A stretch of DNA of 64,000 bases. Origin: Acidiphilium sp. (lineage in GTDB: Bacteria; Pseudomonadota; Alphaproteobacteria; Acetobacterales; Acetobacteraceae). The notes under the pieces are model-generated. The model searched no databases. It was not told the DNA's origin and saw only the letters and a program-made list of their open reading frames with translations. The translations under genes were made by a program, and so were the position numbers. The stretch covers positions 294,056-358,055 of the forward strand of contig JAQTXH010000001.1 in assembly GCA_028688905.1 (NCBI GenBank), read 5' to 3'. Numbering within the stretch: the first letter of the stretch is position 1; each line of letters begins with the position of its first letter. Positions 28,232-36,910 of this stretch are shown here, in pieces.

Positions 28232-29254
28232 TCAGGTGCTCGGCCCCACGATTTCGGTGGCATACCAGGCGATGATTGCGTGTCTTGAAGTACCCCATTG
28301 CGCTGGATCGAGCACGTGCGGTGACAACGATGTTAGTGACGGCAATGCCGCCGGCGGTGGCGTGCTGGTCGTAACCGGCCAGAAATCGGCGTCAATGCCG
28401 CCCTGGGTCATGCCGATTTTCAGGGCGGTGGCCGTATTGACATAGGCAATGAATTTTTCGGCATCCGCCCGGCGGGTGCCGGTGAGACCCTTTGCCATGA
28501 CGATCACGCTCGGCATGATCGCGGTGGGTTGCGGGATGATCACGCGCAGCGACGGGTCGATGTCCGTGGCATAGTGGAACGCTGCCGCCGATCGCACGAT
28601 CGCGAGCTGAATCGCCCCGCTGCGCAGAGCGGCGAGGGTGATTTTGGTTTCGGTGTAAATATGCAGCCCGTTGCGCTTCAACGCTTCGACATAGGGCTGC
28701 CCCGCCGTCCAGCCGCCGGCGGCGTGCAGCATGTTGGCGAGGGTTGCGAAACTCTGCTCCGAGGTGGCCGGATCGTTCATGCCGATAATGCCGTGATAGG
28801 CGGGGTCGTTCAGCGCGTCCCAGGTTCCGGGCGGGGCAAAGGGCGCGGCCTTCGGCGCAACCAGGACGCCCGCGAGGGTGACGCCGGTCGGGACATAGGC
28901 ACCATCGGCGCTGGTCAGGCTTTGACCGAGCGGCGTCAGGTCCGGCGGGTTGGGCAGGTGATGCGCGAGCAGGCCGTGGTGGTCGAGGATGGTCGCGGTG
29001 GCAGCGCCGTCGAACCAGGCGAGCGACCAGACCGGGTGATCGCCCTCGGCAATGATGCGTGATTGCAGGCCGCTGGCGGGCGGGCGGCGCAGGCGGATCT
29101 TGATGCCGGTTTTTGTGGTGAATGCCTGGGTGACGGCGGGGGCGAAGCTGAGGCGTGAATACAGGGTGAGTGTTGCCGCCCGCGCCGGGTGGGGCGCGAA
29201 CAGCCACAAGGCCAAAACGGCGACAAACGAGATCCGGGCAGGTAGTCTGGTCAC
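28232..29254 (-). CDS. Periplasmic solute-binding protein (iron/FbpA-like fold)
   Basis: A 340-residue exported protein with a clear signal peptide (about 1-26, cleavage after ARA). It continues TLTLYSRLSFAPAVTQAFTTKTGI, the usual start of type 2 periplasmic binding proteins of the FbpA/PotD kind. AEGDHPVWSLAWFDGAAT and GIIGMNDPATSEQS are further marks of this fold. No ATPase or classic permease lies nearby. The next gene downstream encodes the FTR1-like permease. It may feed that protein or be orphan; iron is a guess from the fold and the neighbour. Confidence 0.75.
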   Translation of the reverse strand: MTRLPARISFVAVLALWLFAPHPARAATLTLYSRLSFAPAVTQAFTTKTGIKIRLRRPPASGLQSRIIAEGDHPVWSLAWFDGAATATILDHHGLLAHHLPNPPDLTPLGQSLTSADGAYVPTGVTLAGVLVAPKAAPFAPPGTWDALNDPAYHGIIGMNDPATSEQSFATLANMLHAAGGWTAGQPYVEALKRNGLHIYTETKITLAALRSGAIQLAIVRSAAAFHYATDIDPSLRVIIPQPTAIMPSVIVMAKGLTGTRRADAEKFIAYVNTATALKIGMTQGGIDADFWPVTTSTPPPAALPSLTSLSPHVLDPAQWGTSRHAIIAWYATEIVGPST

Positions 29255-29272
29255 ATCAGGGTCCGATACGTG

Positions 29273-30637
29273 TCAGATCGCGGCGACGAGACGTTCGATG
29301 ACGCCGGACCAGTCATAGGGGTGTTGCTGGCGGTAGAGACGCACGGAGGGATACCAGGGCGTGTCGTCGCGGTCGAGCAGCCAGCGCCAATCGGGGGCAT
29401 AGGGCAGGATGACCGAGGTGGCGACACCCGAGGCACCGGCCAGATGCGCGACCGAGGTATCGATGGTGACGAGGTGATCGAGGCTTTGCAGGATCGCCAG
29501 CGTATCGGTGAAATCGTTGATGCTGGGGCCAAGGTTGACCAGCGGAGCCGTGCCGAAATAGGTGCCGACCTGGGCGATCTGGTCGCCCTTTTGCACGGTG
29601 ACGATGGCGAGGTCGGAACGGGCGAACAGCGGGGCGAATTGTTCCAGTTTGACCGTGCGCTTGCGGTCGTTCTTGTGGGTCGGTCGGCCCGCCCAAACCA
29701 GGCCGATGCGTTGTTTGCCGCGCGGGGTCAGGCTGTCCAGCGTGGCTTTCCAGGCGGCGATTTTCGCGGGATCGGGGTGCAGATAGGGAACGGTGGCGGG
29801 AATGTTGTCGATCGTGGTGCCGGCGAGGCGGGGCATGCCGGAGAGCGGGATATAGGCGTCGAAGTCGCCGGTGGTCTCCCAGCGGGTAACGATGCGGCCG
29901 AGACCGGGGATTTGCCGCAGGATCGGCACCAGATCGCCACTGCACGCGAGCACCGGTTTCGGTGCGCGTTCGGCGGCCCAGGGGATGTAGCGCCCGAACT
30001 GGATGCAGTCGCCGAAACCCTGATCGGCGACAATTAACAGCTTGCCTTCGGGCAGCGCCCCGCCATCCCACTGCGGCTTGTCGGTCTTGGGCAGCATGCC
30101 TTCGGCCTGCTTGAGCTTGAAACGCCACTCGTAGCTCTCCCAGCCCTCGGTGAGGCGGCCGCCGAGCAGCAGGACTTCGGCGCGTTCGAAATGCGCTTCG
30201 GGGAAGGTGGGATCGAGTTCGATCGAGCGATCGGCGGCGGCGAGGGCGTCGTCGAGTTCGCGGCGTTCGTAGCGGATCAGGGCGTGGTTGAAATGGGCGC
30301 GGCTGTCGTCCGGGGCGAGTTCGACCGCACGGAGCGCCATGCGCAGGGCATCGTCGAGCCGACCGGCGCCGCGGTAGATTTCGCACATGTTGCGCGGATA
30401 GACGGCGACGGTGGGCGAGAGTTCGAGTGATTTTTCCATCCGCTCGATCGCGAGCGGAATTTTGCCGCGCCGGTAGGCGACGATGCCGGACAGATGCAGC
30501 ACATGGGGGTGTTCGGGGGCTGCGCGCAGCACGCGTTCGGCGAGGGCTTCGGCGTCTTCGAGTTTGCCATCGCGCTCATAGGCGCTGATTTCGTTGAGCA
30601 CTTCGCCCAGGGTGACCTTGACCCCCGCGCCATTCAC
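29273..30637 (-). CDS. TPR protein with glycosyltransferase-like C-terminal domain
   Basis: The 454 residues fall into two parts. About 1-150 are tetratricopeptide repeats, with units such as AEALAERVLRAAPEHP and LDDALAAADRSIELDPTFPE. The rest, from LLIVADQGFGDCIQFGRYIPW near 200 to TIDTSVAHLAGASGVATSVIL near 400, resembles the heptosyltransferase-fold domain found after TPRs in bacterial proteins linked to glycan synthesis. It starts with GTG, overlapping the sulfotransferase stop as GTGA. Acceptor and donor are unknown. A pairing with the sulfotransferase suggests modification of a cell-surface glycan or protein. Confidence 0.75.
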   Translation of the reverse strand: MNGAGVKVTLGEVLNEISAYERDGKLEDAEALAERVLRAAPEHPHVLHLSGIVAYRRGKIPLAIERMEKSLELSPTVAVYPRNMCEIYRGAGRLDDALRMALRAVELAPDDSRAHFNHALIRYERRELDDALAAADRSIELDPTFPEAHFERAEVLLLGGRLTEGWESYEWRFKLKQAEGMLPKTDKPQWDGGALPEGKLLIVADQGFGDCIQFGRYIPWAAERAPKPVLACSGDLVPILRQIPGLGRIVTRWETTGDFDAYIPLSGMPRLAGTTIDNIPATVPYLHPDPAKIAAWKATLDSLTPRGKQRIGLVWAGRPTHKNDRKRTVKLEQFAPLFARSDLAIVTVQKGDQIAQVGTYFGTAPLVNLGPSINDFTDTLAILQSLDHLVTIDTSVAHLAGASGVATSVILPYAPDWRWLLDRDDTPWYPSVRLYRQQHPYDWSGVIERLVAAI

Positions 30638-32502
30638 GCCGCGATTTCCCTGGCATCGGCATAGCCCAACCGGTCGATCCAGGGGGTCAGGAGCGGCAAC
30701 GCCTCGCCGAACACCGGGCCGAAACCGCGATGACGATACAGGCCGCGCCGATGCGGCGGCAGGCGCACCACCTGATGGGTCGGCGCGCGCGGCACCGCGC
30801 GCGGCGAGGCGGCGAGCAGTGCCGCCGGATCGGCGGTGACGCCGATGAAATCGAGCACTTCACGCAGGATCGCCGCCGGGTCGCGCACCATATCCTCGTA
30901 ACGGACCGGCAGATAGCGCAGCGTGGTCTGGCCGCGCACCTGGGCGATCGCACGCATCTGGGCATCGAACAACATCGCCATGCCGGCAAGGGTGACGCCG
31001 GCGTTGCCTTCGTAAAGTTTGTCCTGGGCGAAACCCGAAAGCACGACATCGAGCGGATGGCGCAGCACGTGGATCACCGGTGCCAGGGGAAACAGCGTGG
31101 CGGCGAACCCGAGCAGCCAGGGCAGGTCGGGGTTGCGGTCGGTGACGAAGCGAGTCTCGGGCGTGGTGGTGCCGGCGGCGCGCAGGATGGCGAGATAGCG
31201 GTTGGCGAGCATCGGCAGAATATCGCGTTGGTCGCCGGCGGTGGTTTCGAGCAGGGCTTCGGGAAAACTTGTCGCGGGTCCGCCAAGGCCGGTGACCAGC
31301 GCGGGCAGCAACCGCGACAGCTCGGGTAGCGGTGCCCGGGCGTCGGCGGGGTCGATGCCGGGAAGCTGGGTCAGCATTTGTTCGAGCAGCGAGGTTCCGG
31401 CGCGCGGCGAGCCCAGCAGGAAAACCGGCGTGACGGCCCCGGCAGCGGGGCGCGCCAGTCCGGCCAGGCGGTCGGCGAGAAAAATCGTGGTGACGGCTGC
31501 CAGCCTTGCCTCGATCGGAGCCGGGCTGAAATGGCGGTTGGCGCGGTCACGCTGGAACGCACGGCCCGCCTGATAGGCAGCCCAGGCTTCGTCAAATCGT
31601 CCCAGCCGTTCGAGCGCTTGACCCTTGGCGGCGAATTCGGTGGCGACCAGCGATTGCGGCGCGATGGCGGCGGCGGTCGCGTCAATCCGGGTGACGGCGG
31701 CTTCGGGGTCGTCGCGATGCAGCCTTGTCAAGGCCGCGAGCACCGCGATCATGCGGTCGGCAGGGGCGAGGGCGCTGGCCTCGGCGAGTAAAGTTTCCGC
31801 CGCGTCGAGCCGGAACCGCGCGGCCTCGACCTGGGCAAAACCGGCGAGGGCGCGGGCATTGTCGCGGCGGACGGCGAGGGCGGATTCATAGGTGGCGGCG
31901 GCTTCATCAAGGCGGCCCTGCTGCTTCAGATTCCAGGCGAGATTACCGAGTAAGCCAGCGTCGTGCGGTTCGGACAGCCCCAGTGCCAGGCGATAGTGCC
32001 GCTCGCCGGCGGTCAGCCGGTTGGTCTCGGTGAAGATGATACCGAGAATATGGTGGATGGTGGCGTCGCGCGGCATCAGGTTGAGCGCCCGCCGCGCCGG
32101 GATTTCGGCCTCGGCGTGACGGCTCTGGTTGATCAGCAACTGGGCGTGCTGAACATGGGCGGCGGCGACATCGGGCGGGATCGCGGCGATCCGCGCGATC
32201 AGCGCTTCGGCGGCGGCGATCCGGCCTTCGGCACGGCGGAGTTCGAACAGCAGGCGCAGGGCTTCGCGGTGATGCGGCGCGAGGTCGAGGATTTGCAGGA
32301 TGTGGCGCTCGGCCTCGCGGTTGCGGTTGGCGGCGCGGGCGGCGCGGGCTTGTTCGATCACCGTGTCGAGGGCGGCGTGATTGACGGGGTCGGGCAGGCC
32401 GGCGGCATCGAGTTTGCAACACCGCGCGGCGCGCAGGCCGGACCCGCAGGCACATAGGGCAGGGTCGAATTCAGGCCGGGGCTTTGCCATCGTTGCACTC
32501 AT
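30634..32502 (-). CDS. TPR-containing sulfotransferase
   Basis: A 622-residue three-part protein. Near residue 18 the cysteine motif CACGSGLRAARCC resembles a SEC-C-type zinc-binding segment. From about 40 to 280 there are tetratricopeptide repeats. The C-terminal half is a PAPS-dependent sulfotransferase domain, with the 5'-phosphosulfate loop VFLLGSPRAGTSLLEQML near 345 and the 3'-phosphate region VIHVLRHPLDVVLSGFAQ near 470. TPR-sulfotransferases of this type are common in alphaproteobacteria, and their acceptors are mostly unknown. It is the first gene of a minus-strand run of six closely spaced genes. Confidence 0.85.
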   Translation of the reverse strand: MSATMAKPRPEFDPALCACGSGLRAARCCKLDAAGLPDPVNHAALDTVIEQARAARAANRNREAERHILQILDLAPHHREALRLLFELRRAEGRIAAAEALIARIAAIPPDVAAAHVQHAQLLINQSRHAEAEIPARRALNLMPRDATIHHILGIIFTETNRLTAGERHYRLALGLSEPHDAGLLGNLAWNLKQQGRLDEAAATYESALAVRRDNARALAGFAQVEAARFRLDAAETLLAEASALAPADRMIAVLAALTRLHRDDPEAAVTRIDATAAAIAPQSLVATEFAAKGQALERLGRFDEAWAAYQAGRAFQRDRANRHFSPAPIEARLAAVTTIFLADRLAGLARPAAGAVTPVFLLGSPRAGTSLLEQMLTQLPGIDPADARAPLPELSRLLPALVTGLGGPATSFPEALLETTAGDQRDILPMLANRYLAILRAAGTTTPETRFVTDRNPDLPWLLGFAATLFPLAPVIHVLRHPLDVVLSGFAQDKLYEGNAGVTLAGMAMLFDAQMRAIAQVRGQTTLRYLPVRYEDMVRDPAAILREVLDFIGVTADPAALLAASPRAVPRAPTHQVVRLPPHRRGLYRHRGFGPVFGEALPLLTPWIDRLGYADAREIAA

Positions 32503-32565
32503 GACCGGATCATGCAGGGTTTGCGGCGCAGCGCAATAGGCGGCAGCGCCGTGCCGTCCTCAACT

Positions 32566-32584
32566 GCGAATGCGAATAAATATC
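32566..32584. promoter_or_regulatory. Possible Fur box before mbfA
   Basis: The sequence GCGAAT-GCGAAT-A-AATATC fits the 6-6-1-6 model of the classical Fur box (GATAAT-GATAAT-C-ATTATC) at 13 of 18 hexamer positions. It lies 52 bp before the start codon of a gene for an iron-exporting ferritin-like protein, where iron control is expected. No Irr-type TTTAGAA motif was seen. Function is inferred only. Confidence 0.4.
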
Positions 32585-32635
32585 AAGTAAAACCAAATCC
32601 TTGACCAATCCAGACCGGCACGTCAGTTTGTTGCC

Positions 32636-33592
32636 ATGCGCAATTTTTCAGAACTGTCGGAACGTGAAATCCTGGCGCTCGCAATCGGCGCGGAAGAGGA
32701 AGACGGGCGGATCTATGTCGATCTCGCCGAAAGTCTGCACTCCGATTACCCAGCTTCGGCCAAGGTATTTTTTGAAATGGCCGCCGAGGAGAGCGAGCAC
32801 CGGCGTCGCCTGATCGATCTGTTCCAGGAAAAATTCGGCGACCATATTCCCTTGATCCGGCGGCAGGATATTCGGGGGTTTCTGAACCGCAAGGCGGTCT
32901 GGCAACTGCCCAAGCCCAGCATCAACGAAGTCCGCAAGCTAGCGGAAAGCATGGAGGTGGAAACCGCGAATTTCTATCGCCTGGCGGCCAGCCGGACCTC
33001 GGATGTAGCCGTGCGCAAGCTGCTCGGCGATCTGGCCGAGGCGGAGATTACCCACGAACACCTCGCCGACCATTTGAACGAGGAAAATCTGCCGCAGTCG
33101 GTGCGCTCCGCCGAGGATAAGGTGGCGCGGCGCAATTTCGTGCTCCGCTACATCCAGCCAGGGCTGGCGGGGTTGATGGATGGCTCGGTTTCGACCCTGG
33201 CACCGGTATTTGCCGCGGCGTTTGCCACCACCAAACCCTGGGAGGCGTTCATCGTCGGGATCGCGGCGTCGCTCGGGGCGGGGATTTCGATGGCGTTTGC
33301 CGAAGCGCTGTCGGACGATGGCAGCCTGACCGGGCGCGGTTCGCCGATCATTCGCGGCGTGATTACCGGGGTGATGACCACGCTGGGGGGGATTGGCCAT
33401 ACGCTGCCATTCCTGATCCCGGATTTTCATACCGCCATGACCGTCGCGATCGCCGTTGTCGTGGTGGAACTGGGGGTCATTTCATGGGTGCGCGCGCATT
33501 ATATGGACACGCCACCATTCCGGGCCGCGTTGCAGGTGGCATTGGGCGGAGCGATCGTATTCGCGGTGGGGATCGTGGTAGGCAGTAGTTGA
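32636..33592 (+). CDS. mbfA: Membrane-bound ferritin-like iron exporter (MbfA/VIT1 type)
   Basis: The 318-residue protein joins a ferritin-like four-helix domain (about 1-160) to a C-terminal VIT1-type membrane domain (about 175-318). The di-iron ligand pattern is visible as [30 protein letters not shown] and [10 protein letters not shown]. The membrane part contains [20 protein letters not shown], close to the VIT1 signature. In Bradyrhizobium and Agrobacterium MbfA exports iron and protects against iron and peroxide stress. It is a single gene with an iron-type operator candidate upstream. Confidence 0.9.
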   Translation: MRNFSELSEREILALAIGAEEEDGRIYVDLAESLHSDYPASAKVFFEMAAEESEHRRRLIDLFQEKFGDHIPLIRRQDIRGFLNRKAVWQLPKPSINEVRKLAESMEVETANFYRLAASRTSDVAVRKLLGDLAEAEITHEHLADHLNEENLPQSVRSAEDKVARRNFVLRYIQPGLAGLMDGSVSTLAPVFAAAFATTKPWEAFIVGIAASLGAGISMAFAEALSDDGSLTGRGSPIIRGVITGVMTTLGGIGHTLPFLIPDFHTAMTVAIAVVVVELGVISWVRAHYMDTPPFRAALQVALGGAIVFAVGIVVGSS

Positions 33593-33623
33593 CGCATTGG
33601 GTAACCCCCGGCAGAACAGCGGC

Positions 33624-34580
33624 ATGGCGATTCCCGTGGCGTTGCAAAATCGGCTGGTGATTCCGGTGATCGGCGCGCCGCTGTTCATTTTATCGAACCC
33701 CAGATTGGTCATCGCGCAATGCTGCGCTGGCATCGTGGGGTCGTTTCCGGCGCTGAATGCGCGGCCCGCATCGATGCTGGATGAGTGGCTGGCGGAGATC
33801 ACCGGAGCGTTGGCGGCGTGGGATGCGGCGCATCCGGAGCGGTGCGCGGCACCTTTCGCGGTCAATCAGATCGTGCATCGGTCGAATACGCGGCTCGAGC
33901 ATGATCTTGAACTTTGCGTGAAATACCGGGTGCCGTTGGTGATCACCTCGCTGGGCGCGCGGCCCGAGGTGAATGCGGCGGTGCATTCCTATGGCGGCGT
34001 GGTTCTGCATGACATCATCAACAACCGATTCGCGCACAAGGCGATCGAGAAGGGCGCTGACGGGCTGATCGCGGTCGCCGCCGGTGCCGGCGGCCATGCC
34101 GGGGTGATTTCGCCGTTTGCGCTGATCCAGGAAATCCGCGCCTGGTTCGCGGGGCCGCTGGTGTTGTCGGGCGCGATCGCCACTGGGCGCTCGGTGCTGG
34201 CGGCGGAGGCGATGGGGGCGGATTTCGCCTATATCGGCTCGGCCTTCATCGCGACCGAGGAGGCCAATGCCTCGGCGGCCTACAAGCAGGCGATCGTGGA
34301 TGGTGGTGCCGATGACATTGTTTATACCAATCTGTTCACCGGCATTCACGGCAATTACCTGAGGGCCAGCATCGTGGCGGCGGGGCTGGACCCGGACCAT
34401 TTGCCCGAAAGCGATGCCTCGGCGATGAATTTCCATGAAACGGCGACGCCAAAGGCGTGGAAGGACATCTGGGGTTCCGGCCAGGGGATCGGCGCGGTCG
34501 ATGCGGTGGTGCCGGCGCGGGTGCGGGTGGAAAAACTGATTGCGGAGTATTTAGTGGCGAAGGCGGTGCTTTGCGGGTGA
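33624..34580 (+). CDS. Nitronate monooxygenase (2-nitropropane dioxygenase family)
   Basis: An FMN enzyme that oxidises alkyl nitronates, or a relative with another substrate. In the 318 residues, PVIGAPLFILSNPRLV is the family N-terminus, AVAAGAGGHAG holds the FMN-binding glycines and the conserved histidine, and GAIATGRSVLAAEAMGADFAYIGSAFIATEEA is the phosphate-binding part. The ATG at 33624 matches the family start; the frame is open 27 bp further. It begins 32 bp after mbfA and may share its transcript, with the AcfC-like gene 48 bp behind. Confidence 0.88.
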   Translation: MAIPVALQNRLVIPVIGAPLFILSNPRLVIAQCCAGIVGSFPALNARPASMLDEWLAEITGALAAWDAAHPERCAAPFAVNQIVHRSNTRLEHDLELCVKYRVPLVITSLGARPEVNAAVHSYGGVVLHDIINNRFAHKAIEKGADGLIAVAAGAGGHAGVISPFALIQEIRAWFAGPLVLSGAIATGRSVLAAEAMGADFAYIGSAFIATEEANASAAYKQAIVDGGADDIVYTNLFTGIHGNYLRASIVAAGLDPDHLPESDASAMNFHETATPKAWKDIWGSGQGIGAVDAVVPARVRVEKLIAEYLVAKAVLCG

Positions 34581-34628
34581 CGGGACCGCCGGACAACGAT
34601 TGCGTCTTCTCATTGGGAGCTACACTAT

Positions 34629-35387
34629 ATGCAGAAACATCTGATTGCGGCGATATGCGGACTGGCTGCGGTGTTGAGCGCGGGTGCCGCGCAGGCGGCG
34701 CAGCCGATTTACGTCTATGGGCCGGGCGGTCCGTTCCCCGCGATGAAGCAGGCGGCAGCGGCGTTCAGCAAAGCGCACGGGGTCGAGGTGATCGTGATCG
34801 GCGGGCCGACGCCAAAATGGCTGGGCGATGCGAAATCCAATGCCGACTTGATTTTCAGCGGAGCGGAAACGATGATGAGCGATTTCCAGACCGCTCTGCC
34901 GTCGATCGATGCCAAAACGATAACGCCACTTTATGAGCGGCCCTCGGCGATATTGGTGCGTCCGGGTAATCCGGATCATATCACCGGTATCCAGGATCTC
35001 TTCAAGGCGGGGCACCACATACTGGTGGTCAATGGCGCGGGGCAGCAGGGATTGTGGGAGGACGTTGCGGGCCGCACCGGCAGGCTGAGCGACGTTGCCG
35101 CGTTTCGCAGGAATATTGCCGTATCGGCGTCGAACAGTGCGGTGGCGCGGGCCGATTGGGTGAAAGACAAATCGCTGGATGCGTGGTTGATCTGGAACAT
35201 CTGGCAGGTGGCGAACCCTGAACTGGCCCAGGTCGTGACGATTGTGCCGGAATACCGGATTTATCGGGACATGGGCATCGGCCTGACGATCCAGGGCGAA
35301 ACGCGGCCGGAGGTGAAGCAGTTTGCCACCTATCTGGCGTCGCCGGCGGGGGCTAAGATTTTCGAGCATTGGGGTTGGCAGAAATAG
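34629..35387 (+). CDS. AcfC-like periplasmic binding protein
   Basis: A 252-residue exported protein: signal peptide about 1-23 (AAQA-A), then IYVYGPGGPFPAMKQAAAAF, GPTPKWLGDAKSNADLIFSG and AETMMSDF, which follow the pattern of accessory colonisation factor AcfC and related ModA-like anion-binding proteins. No permease or ATPase gene accompanies it, so it is an orphan binding protein in this window. The ligand is unknown; tungstate, molybdate or sulfate-like anions are possible from the fold. GGGAGC precedes the ATG. Confidence 0.78.
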   Translation: MQKHLIAAICGLAAVLSAGAAQAAQPIYVYGPGGPFPAMKQAAAAFSKAHGVEVIVIGGPTPKWLGDAKSNADLIFSGAETMMSDFQTALPSIDAKTITPLYERPSAILVRPGNPDHITGIQDLFKAGHHILVVNGAGQQGLWEDVAGRTGRLSDVAAFRRNIAVSASNSAVARADWVKDKSLDAWLIWNIWQVANPELAQVVTIVPEYRIYRDMGIGLTIQGETRPEVKQFATYLASPAGAKIFEHWGWQK

Positions 35388-35391
35388 CCGG

Positions 35392-36327
35392 ATGCGCGTC
35401 TTGACGGCGGAGGGGCGTGCCACCGCGATCGGCGGCGGTGCGATCCTGCTATGGTCCACCCTGGCACTGCTCGCGGCGACGACACGGGGCATCCCGCCGT
35501 TCGAGACGCTGGCGATCAGTTTCGGGGTTGCGTGTCTGGTTGGGCTGGCCGTGCTCGCGGCGCGCCGCCGGTTGGGCCGGTTGCGACAGTCCCCGCTGGC
35601 CTGGGCGATCGGGTTTTTCGGATTGTTTGCCTATCATGCGCTGTATTTCACAGCACTCGATAATGCACCGCCGGCGCAGGCGGGGTTGATCGCGTATTTA
35701 TGGCCGCTGCTGATCGTGATCTTCGCGGCCCTGCTTCCCGGCGGCGCATTGCGGGCGCGGCACTTGCTGGGTGCCATGATGGGATTGGCCGGAACCGTGC
35801 TGATCCTGCTCGGTGGTACCGGACTGGCGGGTCACGGCACAGCGCTGGGCTATGGCTGTGCGCTGGCGGCGGCGTTCGTCTGGTCGGGGTATTCGGTGGC
35901 GAACCGCACGATCAGCGCGGTGCCGAGTGAGCTGATCGCCGGGGTGTGTGGCGCGGTTTCGCTCGCGGCGCTCGCGGTGCATCTGGCGACCGAAGCGAGC
36001 GTGATGCCGCGCCCGGTCCAATGGGCGGCGCTGATGGCGCTCGGAATCGGGCCGGTCGGGCTGGCCTTCTATTTCTGGGATTTCGCAACGAAACACGGGG
36101 ATCTGGCGTTGCTCGGCACAATGTCCTACGCCGCCCCGCTGCTGTCCACAGCACTGCTGATCGCCGTCGGCTGGGCCGGGTTCACGTGGTCGCTGCTCGG
36201 TGCCGCGGCGCTGATCGTCGGCGGGGCGGCGGTGTCGGTCGGGGTCACGCGTAGGGGTAGGGCCCGCCACGCGCCAGCGCCCGCTGATACGCCGGACGGG
36301 CATGCGCCGCCGCCAGAAATGCGTTGA
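35392..36327 (+). CDS. EamA/DMT-family transporter
   Basis: A ten-helix drug/metabolite transporter of 311 residues made of two EamA repeats (about 10-130 and 145-290). The repeats have conserved segments such as LFAYHALYFTALDNAPPAQAGLIAYLWPL and its counterpart GPVGLAFYFWDFATKHGDLALLGTMSYAAPLLS. Members export amino acids or other small molecules; substrate unknown. The ATG at 35392 lies 4 bp after the AcfC-like stop. The last 27 codons (GRARHAPAPADTPDGHAPPP...) are hydrophilic and overlap the 3' end of the opposite GST gene. Confidence 0.86.
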   Translation: MRVLTAEGRATAIGGGAILLWSTLALLAATTRGIPPFETLAISFGVACLVGLAVLAARRRLGRLRQSPLAWAIGFFGLFAYHALYFTALDNAPPAQAGLIAYLWPLLIVIFAALLPGGALRARHLLGAMMGLAGTVLILLGGTGLAGHGTALGYGCALAAAFVWSGYSVANRTISAVPSELIAGVCGAVSLAALAVHLATEASVMPRPVQWAALMALGIGPVGLAFYFWDFATKHGDLALLGTMSYAAPLLSTALLIAVGWAGFTWSLLGAAALIVGGAAVSVGVTRRGRARHAPAPADTPDGHAPPPEMR

Positions 36328-36910
36328 TCCGCGGGAAATTGCCGCGCAGCGCCCCGCGCGCGTTTGCCGCCTCGACCGGAAAGCTCATCATGATATCGGC
36401 ACCGGTCAATTCGGTGCCGGCGAACCATGTGGAATTCGCCAGACTGTCTTCCCAGAAGCGGACATGGGCGGCAATATTGGGGTCGAGAAATTTGTCGCCG
36501 ACCTGATTGCTGATCATGCGGAGCAGCGGGGCGATCAGGCGGGGGCCCCGTTTCGGCATTTCGGTGAAAATCAGCTTCATCACCAGAAGCGGCATGGCGG
36601 AGCCTTCGGCATAGTGCAGCCAGTAGGTGTAGCGGCGGCGCTCGTCGGTGCCGGGCGCCGGGATCAGCCGCCCTTCGCCGTATTTTTCAATGATGTATTC
36701 TACGATCGCGCCGGTTTCCGCGACCGTCGTGTCACCATCGGTGATGATCGGGGACTTGCCGAGCGGATGCACTTCTTTCAGCGCGACCGGGGCCAGCATC
36801 GTTTTGGGGTCGCGCTTGTAGAGCTTGACCTCGTATTTGAGGCCGAGTTCCTCCAGCAGCCAGAGGATGCGCTGGGAACGGGACGCTTCGAGATGGTGGA
36901 CGGTGATCAT
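36245..36910 (-). CDS. Glutathione S-transferase family protein
   Basis: The 221 residues start with a thioredoxin-like GST N-domain: ITVHHLEASRSQRILWLLEELG, with the catalytic Ser/Arg region of beta- or theta-like bacterial GSTs. The cis-Pro/SNAIL-like PLGKSPIITDGDTTVAETGAI follows. The helical C-domain has TELTGADIMMSFPVE, the N-capping box motif. It probably conjugates glutathione or reduces a substrate; substrate unknown. The ATG overlaps the upstream ygfZ stop. The 3' end overlaps the convergent transporter gene by 83 bp. Confidence 0.88.
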   Translation of the reverse strand: MITVHHLEASRSQRILWLLEELGLKYEVKLYKRDPKTMLAPVALKEVHPLGKSPIITDGDTTVAETGAIVEYIIEKYGEGRLIPAPGTDERRRYTYWLHYAEGSAMPLLVMKLIFTEMPKRGPRLIAPLLRMISNQVGDKFLDPNIAAHVRFWEDSLANSTWFAGTELTGADIMMSFPVEAANARGALRGNFPRINAFLAAAHARPAYQRALARGGPYPYA

